The position numbers and the translations under genes were made by a program. Below, in pieces: positions 43,529 through 51,616 of a stretch of 64,000 nucleotides of DNA. The notes beneath the pieces were generated by a model. It was not told the origin of the DNA, ran no database searches, and was given only the letters and a program-made list of their open reading frames with translations. The stretch's first letter is position 1; the number at the start of each line of letters is the position of its first letter. The DNA comes from Planctomycetota bacterium (lineage in GTDB: Bacteria > Planctomycetota > UBA1135 > UBA2386), in the NCBI GenBank assembly GCA_020638695.1, contig JACKIB010000017.1:1-64000 (forward strand). The letters are read 5' to 3'.

Positions 43529-44248
43529 ATGTTCCCGGTTCTTGTAGCGAAGCCAACCACCCACGCCAACCCGCCGCCCCCGATGCAGGTCCCCTCACCC
43601 GCCAACTCCCTTCCCGCCGCACCGGAGGTCGCCACGCAATCCGGCTGGATGGGGATGTTCGAGTCGATCAGCTGGTTCGACTGGAGTGCCCTCGCCTGCG
43701 TGGCGGTGTTCTTCGTCCTCGGCTTGTTCAAGGGCTTCTGGTGGCAGGTCAGCCGCGTGGTCACGCTGGTCGCCGCGTGGCTGCTGGCCGGCCATCTCGG
43801 ACCGCGGCTCGCGGCGCAGCTGGGGGCCCTGATCGATCCGGCGACCAGCCCGGCAAACCTAGCGTTGTTCCTCGCCTACCTGCTGGTGTTCGTCGGCGTG
43901 GTCGTCGTGCTGAGCGTGCTCGCGCACTTCGTGCAGAAGCTGATCAAGGACACCCAACTGGGGCTGTACGACCGATTGGGCGGCGCGCTGCTCGGCACCG
44001 CGACCGGCGGGCTGTTGGTGATGGCGGTGCTGGCGGGCATCTACATGTTCGTGCCGGAGAAGATGTCGGTGGTCGGCGCCGCACAGCGCTCCCACGCCAT
44101 GGAGGTCAGCCAGCGGGCCCTGCGGCTGCTCGGTGACGGGGTCCCCGAGCCGATGCGCCGCGTGTTCCAGCTCGACGAGACCGCACCGGCGACGGCGCCC
44201 GCCGGCCCCGGGCTACAGCCGATCGGACGGGAGCCGGCGAAGAAGTAG
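43529..44248 (+). CDS. cvpA: CvpA-family membrane protein
   Basis: The 239-residue protein has four hydrophobic helices: ALACVAVFFVLGLF, VVTLVAAWLLAGHL, LALFLAYLLVFVGVVVVLSVLAHF and ALLGTATGGLLVMAVLAGIYMF. The WFDWSALACVAVFFVLGLFKGFWWQV opening, the LGLYDRLGGALLG turn and the final helix match the CvpA (colicin V production) family. Members are implicated in envelope integrity and in biofilm or toxin resistance. The start is taken at GTG/ATG near 43529; ATG 43583 or 43655 is possible because the first 45 residues are Pro-rich. It is divergent from the 41820 gene. Confidence 0.8.
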   Translation: MFPVLVAKPTTHANPPPPMQVPSPANSLPAAPEVATQSGWMGMFESISWFDWSALACVAVFFVLGLFKGFWWQVSRVVTLVAAWLLAGHLGPRLAAQLGALIDPATSPANLALFLAYLLVFVGVVVVLSVLAHFVQKLIKDTQLGLYDRLGGALLGTATGGLLVMAVLAGIYMFVPEKMSVVGAAQRSHAMEVSQRALRLLGDGVPEPMRRVFQLDETAPATAPAGPGLQPIGREPAKK

Positions 44249-44302
44249 GGTTCGGGCGAGCCGGTGGCTTCGGTCTGCCGCGGGGGGTAGGCTGCCCGGC
44301 GC

Positions 44303-44773
44303 ATGTCTGAACACCCCGAGGTCCGCGGTTGCGTGCTGCCACTCGCCCTGCACTACAGCGTCACGGAGAACACCTGGGTGCGGGTCGAGGCCGACGGCAC
44401 GGCGACGGTCGGCATGACCGATGTGGCGCAGAACCTCGCCGGAATGCTGCTCCACGCCAAGCCGAAGAAGGTCGGCACCAAGCGCGAGCGCGGCAAGCCG
44501 GTGGCGACGGTCGAGAGCAGCAAGTGGGTCGGCCCGGTCAAATCGCCGATCTCGGGCGAGATCGTGGCGGTGAACGACGCGCTGGCGGGTGACGCGACAC
44601 TGATCAACAAGAGCCCGTATCGCGACGGCTGGATCGTCAAGTTGCAGCCCAGCGATTTGACCAGCGAACTCGCGACTCTGCTCACCGGTCAAGCGGCGGT
44701 GGACGCCTACCGGGCACGGATCGAGGCCGAGGATCTGAAGGCCTGCCAACACGTCGAGGGGTTCGAAGTCTGA
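44303..44773 (+). CDS. lbpA: Lipoate-carrier protein (GcvH/LbpA-like), first gene of the sHdr-like operon
   Basis: The 156-residue protein has the H-protein fold: YSVTENTWVRVEADGTATVGMTDVAQN (19-44), then ATVESSKWVGPVKSPISGEIVAVND (68-92). Lys74 in ESSKW is the expected lipoyl attachment site. Glycine-cleavage partners are absent; it is followed at once by HdrC-, HdrB- and HdrA-like genes. In the sulfur-oxidising Hdr-like (sHdr) system a lipoate-binding protein LbpA occupies exactly this context and carries sulfur or intermediates, so I prefer LbpA over GcvH. The final A of its TGA is the first base of the next ATG (TGATG). The lipoyl-assembly genes (sLpl, lipS) are not in the window. Confidence 0.8.
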   Translation: MSEHPEVRGCVLPLALHYSVTENTWVRVEADGTATVGMTDVAQNLAGMLLHAKPKKVGTKRERGKPVATVESSKWVGPVKSPISGEIVAVNDALAGDATLINKSPYRDGWIVKLQPSDLTSELATLLTGQAAVDAYRARIEAEDLKACQHVEGFEV

Positions 44774-45477
44774 TGGGACTCGACCTGTCCGGACGCCAGT
44801 ACGCGAACGTCCCGCTGCAGGAGAAGCAGCGGCTGTTCGACGAGGTCAAGGCCGACCTGCGCTACGACGACTACCTGTTCGGCTGCTACGAGTGCGGCAT
44901 CTGCGTCGCCGCCTGCCCGTCGGCGCGCTTCTACGACTTCAGCCCGCGGAAGATCGCCCAGACGATGGCCCGCGAGGACGTGGATCTGTTCTACGTGATG
45001 CTGAACGACAGCGTGTGGGACTGCTCGCAGTGCTTCTCCTGCGACGTGTGCCCGCGCAAGAACTCACCCGGCGGCCTGATCACGCTGATGCGGGAGGTCG
45101 CGGTGAAGAACGGCCTACCGAGCGCACAGCAGGCGCTCGAGGGCTACGGTCGGGTGGTCTACAAGATCATGGCGACCGGCACCCAGGTGTCGCCGGACAT
45201 GCTGCAGGACAACGCGTTCCCCGACTGGGGTCCGCACGTCAAGGACATCTCGCAGAACCTCGACGTGTGGCGCCGCGCGCTGCCCCCCGACACGATGCAC
45301 ACCACCGAGACCAGCTGGCGGGTCGACGACAAGACGATCCACGAGCTCTACCTGATCTGGCACATGACCGGGGTCATGGACATGATCAAGGAGGTCGACG
45401 AGGGCCTGTTCATGATCCTCCAGGACGTGATGGAAGAGCGGCTCGAGGATGCCGGATACGACGTTTCCTTCGACTGA
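44773..45477 (+). CDS. shdrC1: HdrC-like iron-sulfur protein (sHdrC1-like)
   Basis: The 234-residue protein carries one ferredoxin-type cluster site CYECGICVAACP (Cys38, 41, 44, 48). A second runs CSQCFSCDVCP (Cys84, 87, 90, 93) and is followed by R-K-N-S-P-G. The second site is spaced x2-x2-x2 rather than the usual x2-x2-x3. The rest (to 234) has no TM helix and is helix-rich. In the sHdr complex HdrC1 links the flavin and CCG subunits by electron transfer. It is coupled to lbpA by TGATG and lies 12 bp before the HdrB-like gene. Assigned by order and motifs together. Confidence 0.82.
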   Translation: MGLDLSGRQYANVPLQEKQRLFDEVKADLRYDDYLFGCYECGICVAACPSARFYDFSPRKIAQTMAREDVDLFYVMLNDSVWDCSQCFSCDVCPRKNSPGGLITLMREVAVKNGLPSAQQALEGYGRVVYKIMATGTQVSPDMLQDNAFPDWGPHVKDISQNLDVWRRALPPDTMHTTETSWRVDDKTIHELYLIWHMTGVMDMIKEVDEGLFMILQDVMEERLEDAGYDVSFD

Positions 45478-45489
45478 GGCACACCCGAA

Positions 45490-46680
45490 GTGATTCCCCA
45501 CAGCGCGATCCTGAAGCCGAGCAGCCGCACCTTCGTCCCGGATCCCGGCCGAGCCCCCACCGAGGACTACCACGAGCTGATCTTCGAGCTGGAGAAGGAA
45601 GGCGAGTGGGAAGTGCAGCGGGTCCCCGAGCCCTACATCGAGGTGCACAACAAGTACGGCCGCACCAAGAAGATCCCGCTGCAGAAGACCTGGCACCACA
45701 AGAGCTGCGGGCAGTGCGGGCACATCCCGGGCTACTCGACCGCGGTGTTCTGGATCAACCGCAAGCTCGGCCTCGACTACATCGACCCGACCGACCAGAC
45801 GTCGTGCACGGCGTGGAACTACTACGCATCCGCGACCTCGAATGCGGCGGCGCAGGCGGCGGTGGCGATGCGCAACTTCGCGGCGGCGGCGGAGACCGGC
45901 TACTTCCCGATCATCCACTGCGCGACCAGCTTCGGTCACTACAAGGAGACCCGTCAGCAACTGCTGCACAGCCCCGAGCTGCGCCGTCAGGTGCGCGAGA
46001 TCCTCGCCAAACTGGGCAAGAAGTTGGTGATGCCCGAGGAGATCGTGCACTACAGCGAATGGGTGCACGCGGTACGCGACCGCATCGCCGAACACCAAGT
46101 GGTCGGGATGGACCACATCCGCGCCACCATCCACCCGGCCTGTCACTACCACAAGCTCGTCGGCGAGGACGCAGTCTACGCCGACGAGATCCACGGCCGG
46201 CAGCGCTCGGCGATCATCACCGGGTTGCTGCAGGCGCTCGGCATCGACGTGCGCGACTACTCGACCTGGCACGACTGCTGCGGATTCGGCTTCCGGCACA
46301 TCTTGGTCTCGCGCGACTTCTCGCGCTCGTTCGCCGTGCAGCGCAAGATCGAAGTGATGAAGGAGGAAGCGGATCCCGACGTGTTGATCACCCACGACAC
46401 CGGCTGCGTCACCACCCTCGACCAGAGCCAGTTCGCCGCCAAGGCGCACGGCCGCAACGTCGGATTGCCGGTGATGTCCGATTCGCAGCTCGCCGCGCTG
46501 GCGATGGGCGCCCACCCGTACAAGGTCCTGCAGCTGCACTGGCACAGCACCGACAACAAGCCGTTCCTCGACAAGCTCGGCATCGACCACAAGGCGCGGT
46601 GGGCGGAGTTCGAAGCGGCGGTCGCCGAGTTGCGCAGCGGCGCCAAGCAATACCTGACCTGGGAGGACTGCGATGTCTGA
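45490..46680 (+). CDS. shdrB1: HdrB-like CCG-domain protein (sHdrB1-like)
   Basis: The 396-residue protein starts at GTG 45490. SCGQCGHIPGYSTAVFW and SCTAWNYYASATSNAAAQA lead to HCATSFGHYKETR. Then THPACHYHKLVGEDAVY-like and WHDCCGFGFRHILVSRDFSRSF elements follow (the residues read TIHPACHYH in the first), ending with DTGCVTTLDQSQFAAKAHG. These are the paired CCG-type motifs that bind non-cubane [4Fe-4S] clusters in HdrB. In sHdr, the B1 subunit is proposed to be where sulfur intermediates are bound and oxidised. It overlaps shdrA by 8 bp (ATGTCTGA). Not membrane-bound. Confidence 0.85.
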   Translation: MIPHSAILKPSSRTFVPDPGRAPTEDYHELIFELEKEGEWEVQRVPEPYIEVHNKYGRTKKIPLQKTWHHKSCGQCGHIPGYSTAVFWINRKLGLDYIDPTDQTSCTAWNYYASATSNAAAQAAVAMRNFAAAAETGYFPIIHCATSFGHYKETRQQLLHSPELRRQVREILAKLGKKLVMPEEIVHYSEWVHAVRDRIAEHQVVGMDHIRATIHPACHYHKLVGEDAVYADEIHGRQRSAIITGLLQALGIDVRDYSTWHDCCGFGFRHILVSRDFSRSFAVQRKIEVMKEEADPDVLITHDTGCVTTLDQSQFAAKAHGRNVGLPVMSDSQLAALAMGAHPYKVLQLHWHSTDNKPFLDKLGIDHKARWAEFEAAVAELRSGAKQYLTWEDCDV

Positions 46681-47740
46681 GCGGCCGATCCTGGTGGTCG
46701 GCGGCGGCCCGGCCGGAATGGAAGCCACCCGCGGCCTCGCTGCCGCAGGCTACCGCGCGGTGTTGGTGGAGAAGCGCGACGAACTCGGCGGCACCCCGGT
46801 GAGTGGCAGCTACGCCGCGTTGACTCCGGACTTCCGCGATGCCGGCGAGGCGATGGCGGAGATGGCCGCGACGATTCAAGGCGATCCGCTGGTCGACATC
46901 CGCACTGGCAGCCGAGTCACCGACGCCTCCGGCCAGGCCGGCGCATTCGCCGTGACGGTCGAAGGACCGGGCGGCAGCGAACAGCTCGAGGTCGGCGCCG
47001 TGATCCTGGCCACCGGCTTCCAGCACTTCGACCCGGGCCGCGAGACGCAGCAGTACGGCTACTACGAATACGACGACGTCCTCACCCTGGTGGACCTCGA
47101 GCGCATGTTGAAGACCGGCCAGGTGTTGGTACCGTCGACCGGCAAGCCACCGGAGCGGCTGTGCTTCATCCAGTGCGTCGGCTCGCGCGATCGTCAGATC
47201 GGCAACGAGTACTGCTCGAAGGTCTGCTGCGGGGTGGCCGCCAAGGAGTCGATCGAAGTCCGCAAACTGGTGCCCGACTGCCGCGTGTTCGTGTTCTACA
47301 TCGACATGCGGATGTACGGCTACTGGGAGCCACAGATCTACTGGGTGTCCCAGGAGCAGCACCACGTCAACTACATCAAGGGCATCGCGACGCAGATCAC
47401 CCGCACCAAGGACGGGCGGCTGTTGGTTCGCGGCGAAGACACCACGATGGGGCGCCCGATGGAGGTGCCGATGGACATGGTCGTGCTGTCGGTCGGGATG
47501 GAGCCGAGCCCCGGCACGATCGAGATGGCCGGGGTGTTCGGGCTGGCGCTGAACAAGTACCGCTTCATCGACACCCTCGGCGGCGCGCTCGACACGGTGA
47601 CCACCAGCGTGCCCGGCATCTTCGCCTGCGGTGCCGCGACCGGCCCTGCCGACCTCGAAGACTCGGTGTCGTCCGCGGCGGCTGCGGCGATGAAGGCCAT
47701 CGGGGTGGTGCGCCGCGCTGCGCTGGCAGGCAGCACCTGA
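46673..47740 (+). CDS. shdrA: HdrA-like flavoprotein (sHdrA-like)
   Basis: The 355-residue protein has an N-terminal FAD fold: VVGGGPAGMEATRGLAAAG (8-26), then ATGFQHFDPG and a C-terminal IFACGAATGPADLEDSV. A Cys block CFIQCVGSRD...YCSKVCCGVAA (Cys164, 168, 181, 185, 186) would hold a [4Fe-4S] cluster. It lacks the extra ferredoxin domains of methanogen HdrA, and its size fits the short sHdrA type. It is the flavin hub of the sHdr complex. Starts with ATGTCTGA overlapping the HdrB stop. Confidence 0.85.
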   Translation: MSERPILVVGGGPAGMEATRGLAAAGYRAVLVEKRDELGGTPVSGSYAALTPDFRDAGEAMAEMAATIQGDPLVDIRTGSRVTDASGQAGAFAVTVEGPGGSEQLEVGAVILATGFQHFDPGRETQQYGYYEYDDVLTLVDLERMLKTGQVLVPSTGKPPERLCFIQCVGSRDRQIGNEYCSKVCCGVAAKESIEVRKLVPDCRVFVFYIDMRMYGYWEPQIYWVSQEQHHVNYIKGIATQITRTKDGRLLVRGEDTTMGRPMEVPMDMVVLSVGMEPSPGTIEMAGVFGLALNKYRFIDTLGGALDTVTTSVPGIFACGAATGPADLEDSVSSAAAAAMKAIGVVRRAALAGST

Positions 47741-47747
47741 GGCGACG

Positions 47748-48497
47748 ATGCACCCGGTCGACACCGAGACCGCCCGGGAGCTGATGCGGCAGGCCCTCGA
47801 CGCGGTCGACGTCGCCGAACTCGCGGCGGTGGCGGTCGACCTCGACGACAAGTCCGCGCAGTTCGTGCGCGCACTCGAGCCGGCTGGGCTTCCGACACTC
47901 GACCGAGCACCGCTCGAGGCGGTGCTCGCCCGCGTGTTCGCGGTCCGCGGCAAGGCGCGCGATGCGCTGCAGGCGATCCCCGTAGCGGCGTGGCGCGACC
48001 CGATCGCCAACCTGCTCGACGGTCCCGGGGACCCGGGCGACCGACTGCAGGGCTTCGCCGGCTGGCTCGACGGCGCGTCCCCGGCCGCGCTGCCCGACAA
48101 CCTCAAGGCCGACCTCGGCAGCGAGCTGCTGCGGTTCGGTCGTCCGGACGCCCACTGGCTGTGGAGCCGCTGGATGTGGGATCCCCGCACCCGCACCGGT
48201 TCGTTGCCGCTGCTGACCTCGGCCGGACTGGACCTTCGCGGCAGTTCGCTGGGCGACACCTATCGGCGCGTCGGCCGCGCGATTGCGCTGGTCGAGGGGC
48301 AACGTTCCGAGGTGGGCTTCGATCGGCTCGGCCAGGGCCGGTTCACCACCGAGGTGTTCCTCGCCGCGGTCTACGTGGTGTACGCCTACACGGTGCTCAA
48401 GCTGCGCATGACCCGCGAGTTCAACAAGGTCATGCCCGAGCTGCCGGAGTTCTGCCGGCGGTTGCTCGGCGTGCACCGGCGCGCGCCCGCCCGCTGA
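47748..48497 (+). CDS. Hypothetical protein at the sHdr 'Hyp' position
   Basis: The 249-residue protein begins 7 bp after shdrA. It is helical and Ala/Leu/Arg-rich, with no Cys clusters or signal peptide; a hydrophobic helix (EVFLAAVYVVYAYTVLKLR) lies near the C-terminus. In the published sHdr gene order C1-B1-A-Hyp-C2-B2 an uncharacterised gene sits in this place, and the HdrC-HdrB-like gene comes next here as well. I therefore assign it to the complex by position; I recognise no catalytic motif. Confidence 0.6.
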   Translation: MHPVDTETARELMRQALDAVDVAELAAVAVDLDDKSAQFVRALEPAGLPTLDRAPLEAVLARVFAVRGKARDALQAIPVAAWRDPIANLLDGPGDPGDRLQGFAGWLDGASPAALPDNLKADLGSELLRFGRPDAHWLWSRWMWDPRTRTGSLPLLTSAGLDLRGSSLGDTYRRVGRAIALVEGQRSEVGFDRLGQGRFTTEVFLAAVYVVYAYTVLKLRMTREFNKVMPELPEFCRRLLGVHRRAPAR

Positions 48498-48609
48498 CCA
48501 GGACCACCACCGTTCTCCTGAGCCGGGCCCGGTCGCAGGCCACGATCTCATGACCTGGTTGGCAACCGGGGACAGCGCAGCAGGATCGAGGGCGAGGCGG
48601 AACGGCCTA

Positions 48610-48717
48610 TCGCTGCCAAGGCCGCACCCGAGGACTTGGGTGGGCGCGGCGCCGCGCGCCGCCATGAGGCCTGGGCCGCTTGCTTGCTGGAGCTTCCGGG
48701 GCCGCTGCACGCCAGCG
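48610..48717. repeat. Dispersed copy of the 37.7-38.3 kb repeat, inside the sHdr operon
   Basis: GCGCGCCGCCATGAGGCC and CCGCTTGCTTGCTGGAGCT, then TCCGGGGCCGCTGCA, reproduce strings in the 37.7-38.2 kb units, shorter and with changes. It occupies the middle of the 329-bp gap 48498-48826 between the Hyp and HdrC/HdrB-fusion genes. The rest of that gap shows no gene. Confidence 0.7.
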
Positions 48718-48826
48718 CGCACCGTCGAGCACGGTCGGGGTTCGAAGACTCGGCGTGGCCACCCACTGGCCGGTTCGCTACCGTACGCCCCACGCTGCAC
48801 GGCGGCTCCGAGCCCCCCGGTATCCC

Positions 48827-50113
48827 ATGGCACTGCACCCGAACGTCGACCCGGACAAGATCCTCGAGAAGGCGCACCACGTCCAAGACGGGATGGACAT
48901 CTCCGGTCACTGGAACCGGATGTTCGAGCAGCGGGTGATCCGCGACTACACACCCGAATTGCTCGACAAGGTCACCGCCCTGTCCGGCGGCGAGTCGCTG
49001 GGCTGGTGCTACCAGTGTGCACAGTGCGTGCCGGTGTGCCCGGTCGACGCAGTCGGCAGCTACGGGCCACGCAAGATCTTCCGCCGCACGCAGACCGGGG
49101 CCGACCTGTTCGCCAGCCCGGACCTCTGGCAGTGCACGACCTGCATGAACTGCCTGCGGGTGTGCCCGAAGGAGGTCGACATGATCCAGATCATGCCGGC
49201 GGTGCGCGAGCAGGCGGTGCTGGCCGGCAACGTCCCCGACGAGTTGCAGAAGGCGTTCGAGAACACCTCCTCGTACGGCAATCCGCTCGGCGAATCGCCG
49301 AAGAAGCGCGCCGCCTGGACGACGCGCTCCAAGGCGCCGGTGCCGCTGATGAAGGAGAAGAAGCGTGCCGAACTGCTCTGGTTCGTGGAGTGCTACCCGA
49401 GCTACCACCCGCGCGGTATCGATGCGAGCCTGGCGCTGGCCCGGGTCCTCAACCACCTGGGGGTGGACTTCGGCATCCTCGGCAACGACGAGCGCTGTTC
49501 GTGCGACAGCCAGCGGCTGGCCGGCGAAGTCGGCCTGTTCGAGGAGTGTGCCGAGCACAACATCAAGCAGCTGCAGCGCTACCAGACCGAGCGGGTACTG
49601 GTGACCGACCCGCACGCGCTCAACGCCTTCCGCCGCGAGTACCCGCGGCTCGGCGGCGAGTTCGAGACCATCCACTACACCACGTTCCTCGCCGACCGCA
49701 TGGCCGAGCTCGGCATGAGCCGCCCACTCGGCGTCAAGGTCACCTTCCACGACCCCTGCTACCTGGGCCGCCATCACGGCGAGTACGACGCGCCACGCCG
49801 GATGCTGCGTGCGATCCCGGGCGTGGAGCTGCTCGAGATGGGACGCTGCCGTGAGAACAGCTACTGCTGCGGTGGCGGCGGTGGCGGCATGTGGCTCGAC
49901 GGGTTCATGTCCGACCATGTCAACATGCGGCTCTCGGAGAACCGGGTGGTCGAAGCGGTCGAGACCGGGGCCGACGTGCTCGCGGTCTGCTGCCCGCTCG
50001 AGGTGTCGCGCTTCGAGGACGCAGTCAAGTCACAGGGGTGCGAGGGCAAGCTGGTGGTCAAGGACATCATCGAACTGGTCGTCGAAGCAATGGGACCGGA
50101 CAATGACAGCTGA
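48827..50113 (+). CDS. Fused HdrC-HdrB-like iron-sulfur/CCG protein
   Basis: The 428-residue protein starts at ATG 48827. An N-terminal HdrC-like part has CYQCAQCVPVCP (Cys61, 64, 67, 71) and CTTCMNCLRVCP (Cys103, 106, 109, 113), the full 2x[4Fe-4S] pattern. From about 190 it is HdrB/CCG-like: FVECYPSYHPRG, CSCDSQRLAGEVGLFEE, HDPCYLGRHHGEYDAP and YCCGGGGGGMW. It fills the place of C2 and B2 in the sHdr order, as one chain; C2-B2 fusions are known for part of this family. It is followed by the aminotransferase-like gene with an 11-bp overlap. Confidence 0.85.
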   Translation: MALHPNVDPDKILEKAHHVQDGMDISGHWNRMFEQRVIRDYTPELLDKVTALSGGESLGWCYQCAQCVPVCPVDAVGSYGPRKIFRRTQTGADLFASPDLWQCTTCMNCLRVCPKEVDMIQIMPAVREQAVLAGNVPDELQKAFENTSSYGNPLGESPKKRAAWTTRSKAPVPLMKEKKRAELLWFVECYPSYHPRGIDASLALARVLNHLGVDFGILGNDERCSCDSQRLAGEVGLFEECAEHNIKQLQRYQTERVLVTDPHALNAFRREYPRLGGEFETIHYTTFLADRMAELGMSRPLGVKVTFHDPCYLGRHHGEYDAPRRMLRAIPGVELLEMGRCRENSYCCGGGGGGMWLDGFMSDHVNMRLSENRVVEAVETGADVLAVCCPLEVSRFEDAVKSQGCEGKLVVKDIIELVVEAMGPDNDS

Positions 50114-51593
50114 CGCCATGCCCGCGCCTTCCCACGACATCCTGGCGAAGATCAAGAGCAGCGCCGTCGGGCTCGACACCGAGTACGAGCTCGCCACCGG
50201 CGAGCGCCGCCGCCGGGTCTACCTCGACACCACCGCGTCCGCACTGCGGCTGAGCGTGGTGCAGGACACCCTCGATCACTTCCAGCCGTACTACTCGAAC
50301 ACGCACAGCGTCCTGCACTTCGGCGCCAAGCTGTCGACCAGCGAGTACGCCTGGGCACACCGAATGGTGCTGGACTTCGTGAACGCCGACCCCGAACACT
50401 ACACCGCGTTCTTCGTCGGCTCGGGCACCACTGGCGGCATGAACCGGGTGGCCCGCACACTGCGGCAGAAGCGGCCGGAACGCGACGTGGTGGTCACGTC
50501 GATCATGGAGCACCACTCCAACGACTTGCCGCACCGCAAGAGCTTCCCCGGCAACGTGGTCCACGTGCCGGCGGAGTTCGCCAAGTCGTCCATCGGCCGC
50601 GTCAACATGGAGCGCCTCGCCGAAACGCTTGCGGAGTACGGCGAGCGCGTGAACTACGTGACGATCACCGGGGTCTCGAACGTGACCGGGATCATCAACC
50701 CGATCCACGAAATCGCCCGGTTGGCGCACCGCTACGGCGCGCTGCTGGTGGTCGACGCCGCGGCAATGGCCGCCCACCTACCGATCCACACCAGCGGCAA
50801 CGCCGACCCGGCCGACGACCTCGACGTGGTGGTGTTCTCCGGCCACAAGGTGTACGCACCGGGTAGCCCGGGGGTAGTGGTGACCCGCAAGGACCTGTTC
50901 GCCGGCCAGGAACCGCAGGAAGTCGGCGGCGGCATGGTCGAGGACGTCTACACCAACCGCTACACGATGCTCGCCAGCTTCCCCGATCGCGAGGAAGCCG
51001 GGACGCCGAACATCTGCGGCGCGATCGGCCTCGCGGCATCGCTCTACGCGCTGCACCGCGCCGGAATGGAGCAGATCGCCGCAGAGGAGTGCGAACTGAT
51101 CACCTACGCGCTCGAGGGCTTGGCGCGCCTCGATGGGCTCATCATCTACGGCGAGACCGACAGTTCGCTGTGCCGGCGCGCCGGAGCGATCTCGTTCAAC
51201 ATCCGCGGCCTCGAGCACGGCTTGGTCGCGGCGATCCTCAACGACTACTTCAACATCTCGGTGCGCAACGAGTGCTTCTGCGCCCACCCCTACGTGCGCG
51301 AGATGATCACCGAGGTGCTCGCGCAGGAAGAGGACGACCTGTCGGACGAGGAGATCGAGGCCATGGCCGACCTGCACCGCGGAATGGTGCGCGCCAGCTT
51401 CGGCATCTACAGCACCCGTGCCGACGCCGATGCGCTGGTCGAGGCACTGCGGCAGATCGTCGCCCGGAGCAGCGAGTTCCAGGACCTGTACACCCGACTT
51501 CCCGGCGGCGACTACGTGCACAAGAGCTTCCGCTTCGACCCCGACACGCTGTTCTCGGTGCGCGGCACCGTCGACCGCTGGCTCGAGGCCTGA
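50103..51593 (+). CDS. Class V aminotransferase-fold enzyme, cysteine-desulfurase-like
   Basis: The 496-residue protein starts at ATG 50103 (ATG 50118 possible). The fold type I PLP pattern is clear: GSGTTGGMNRVAR, SIMEHHSNDLPHR, DAAAMAAHLP, and FSGHKVYAPGSPG with the PLP lysine in GHK. ECFCAHPYVREM supplies a candidate sulfur-carrying Cys at the position expected for SufS-type desulfurases. It resembles the SufS/CsdB branch and so may release sulfur from cysteine. Its place between sHdr and ETF genes suggests delivery of sulfane sulfur to this system, which is inference. Confidence 0.8.
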   Translation: MTADAMPAPSHDILAKIKSSAVGLDTEYELATGERRRRVYLDTTASALRLSVVQDTLDHFQPYYSNTHSVLHFGAKLSTSEYAWAHRMVLDFVNADPEHYTAFFVGSGTTGGMNRVARTLRQKRPERDVVVTSIMEHHSNDLPHRKSFPGNVVHVPAEFAKSSIGRVNMERLAETLAEYGERVNYVTITGVSNVTGIINPIHEIARLAHRYGALLVVDAAAMAAHLPIHTSGNADPADDLDVVVFSGHKVYAPGSPGVVVTRKDLFAGQEPQEVGGGMVEDVYTNRYTMLASFPDREEAGTPNICGAIGLAASLYALHRAGMEQIAAEECELITYALEGLARLDGLIIYGETDSSLCRRAGAISFNIRGLEHGLVAAILNDYFNISVRNECFCAHPYVREMITEVLAQEEDDLSDEEIEAMADLHRGMVRASFGIYSTRADADALVEALRQIVARSSEFQDLYTRLPGGDYVHKSFRFDPDTLFSVRGTVDRWLEA

Positions 51594-51616
51594 CCCCACC
51601 GCTCGCTACTCTCCCG

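Noticed and set aside
44303..44773. Glycine-cleavage H protein acting in glycine catabolism
   Set aside because: No gcvT or gcvP nearby; the Hdr-like neighbours fit the lipoate-binding protein of sHdr.
44773..50113. Methanogen-type heterodisulfide reductase
   Set aside because: The HdrA lacks the extra ferredoxin domains, no hydrogenase or formate partners exist, and the surrounding families are bacterial.
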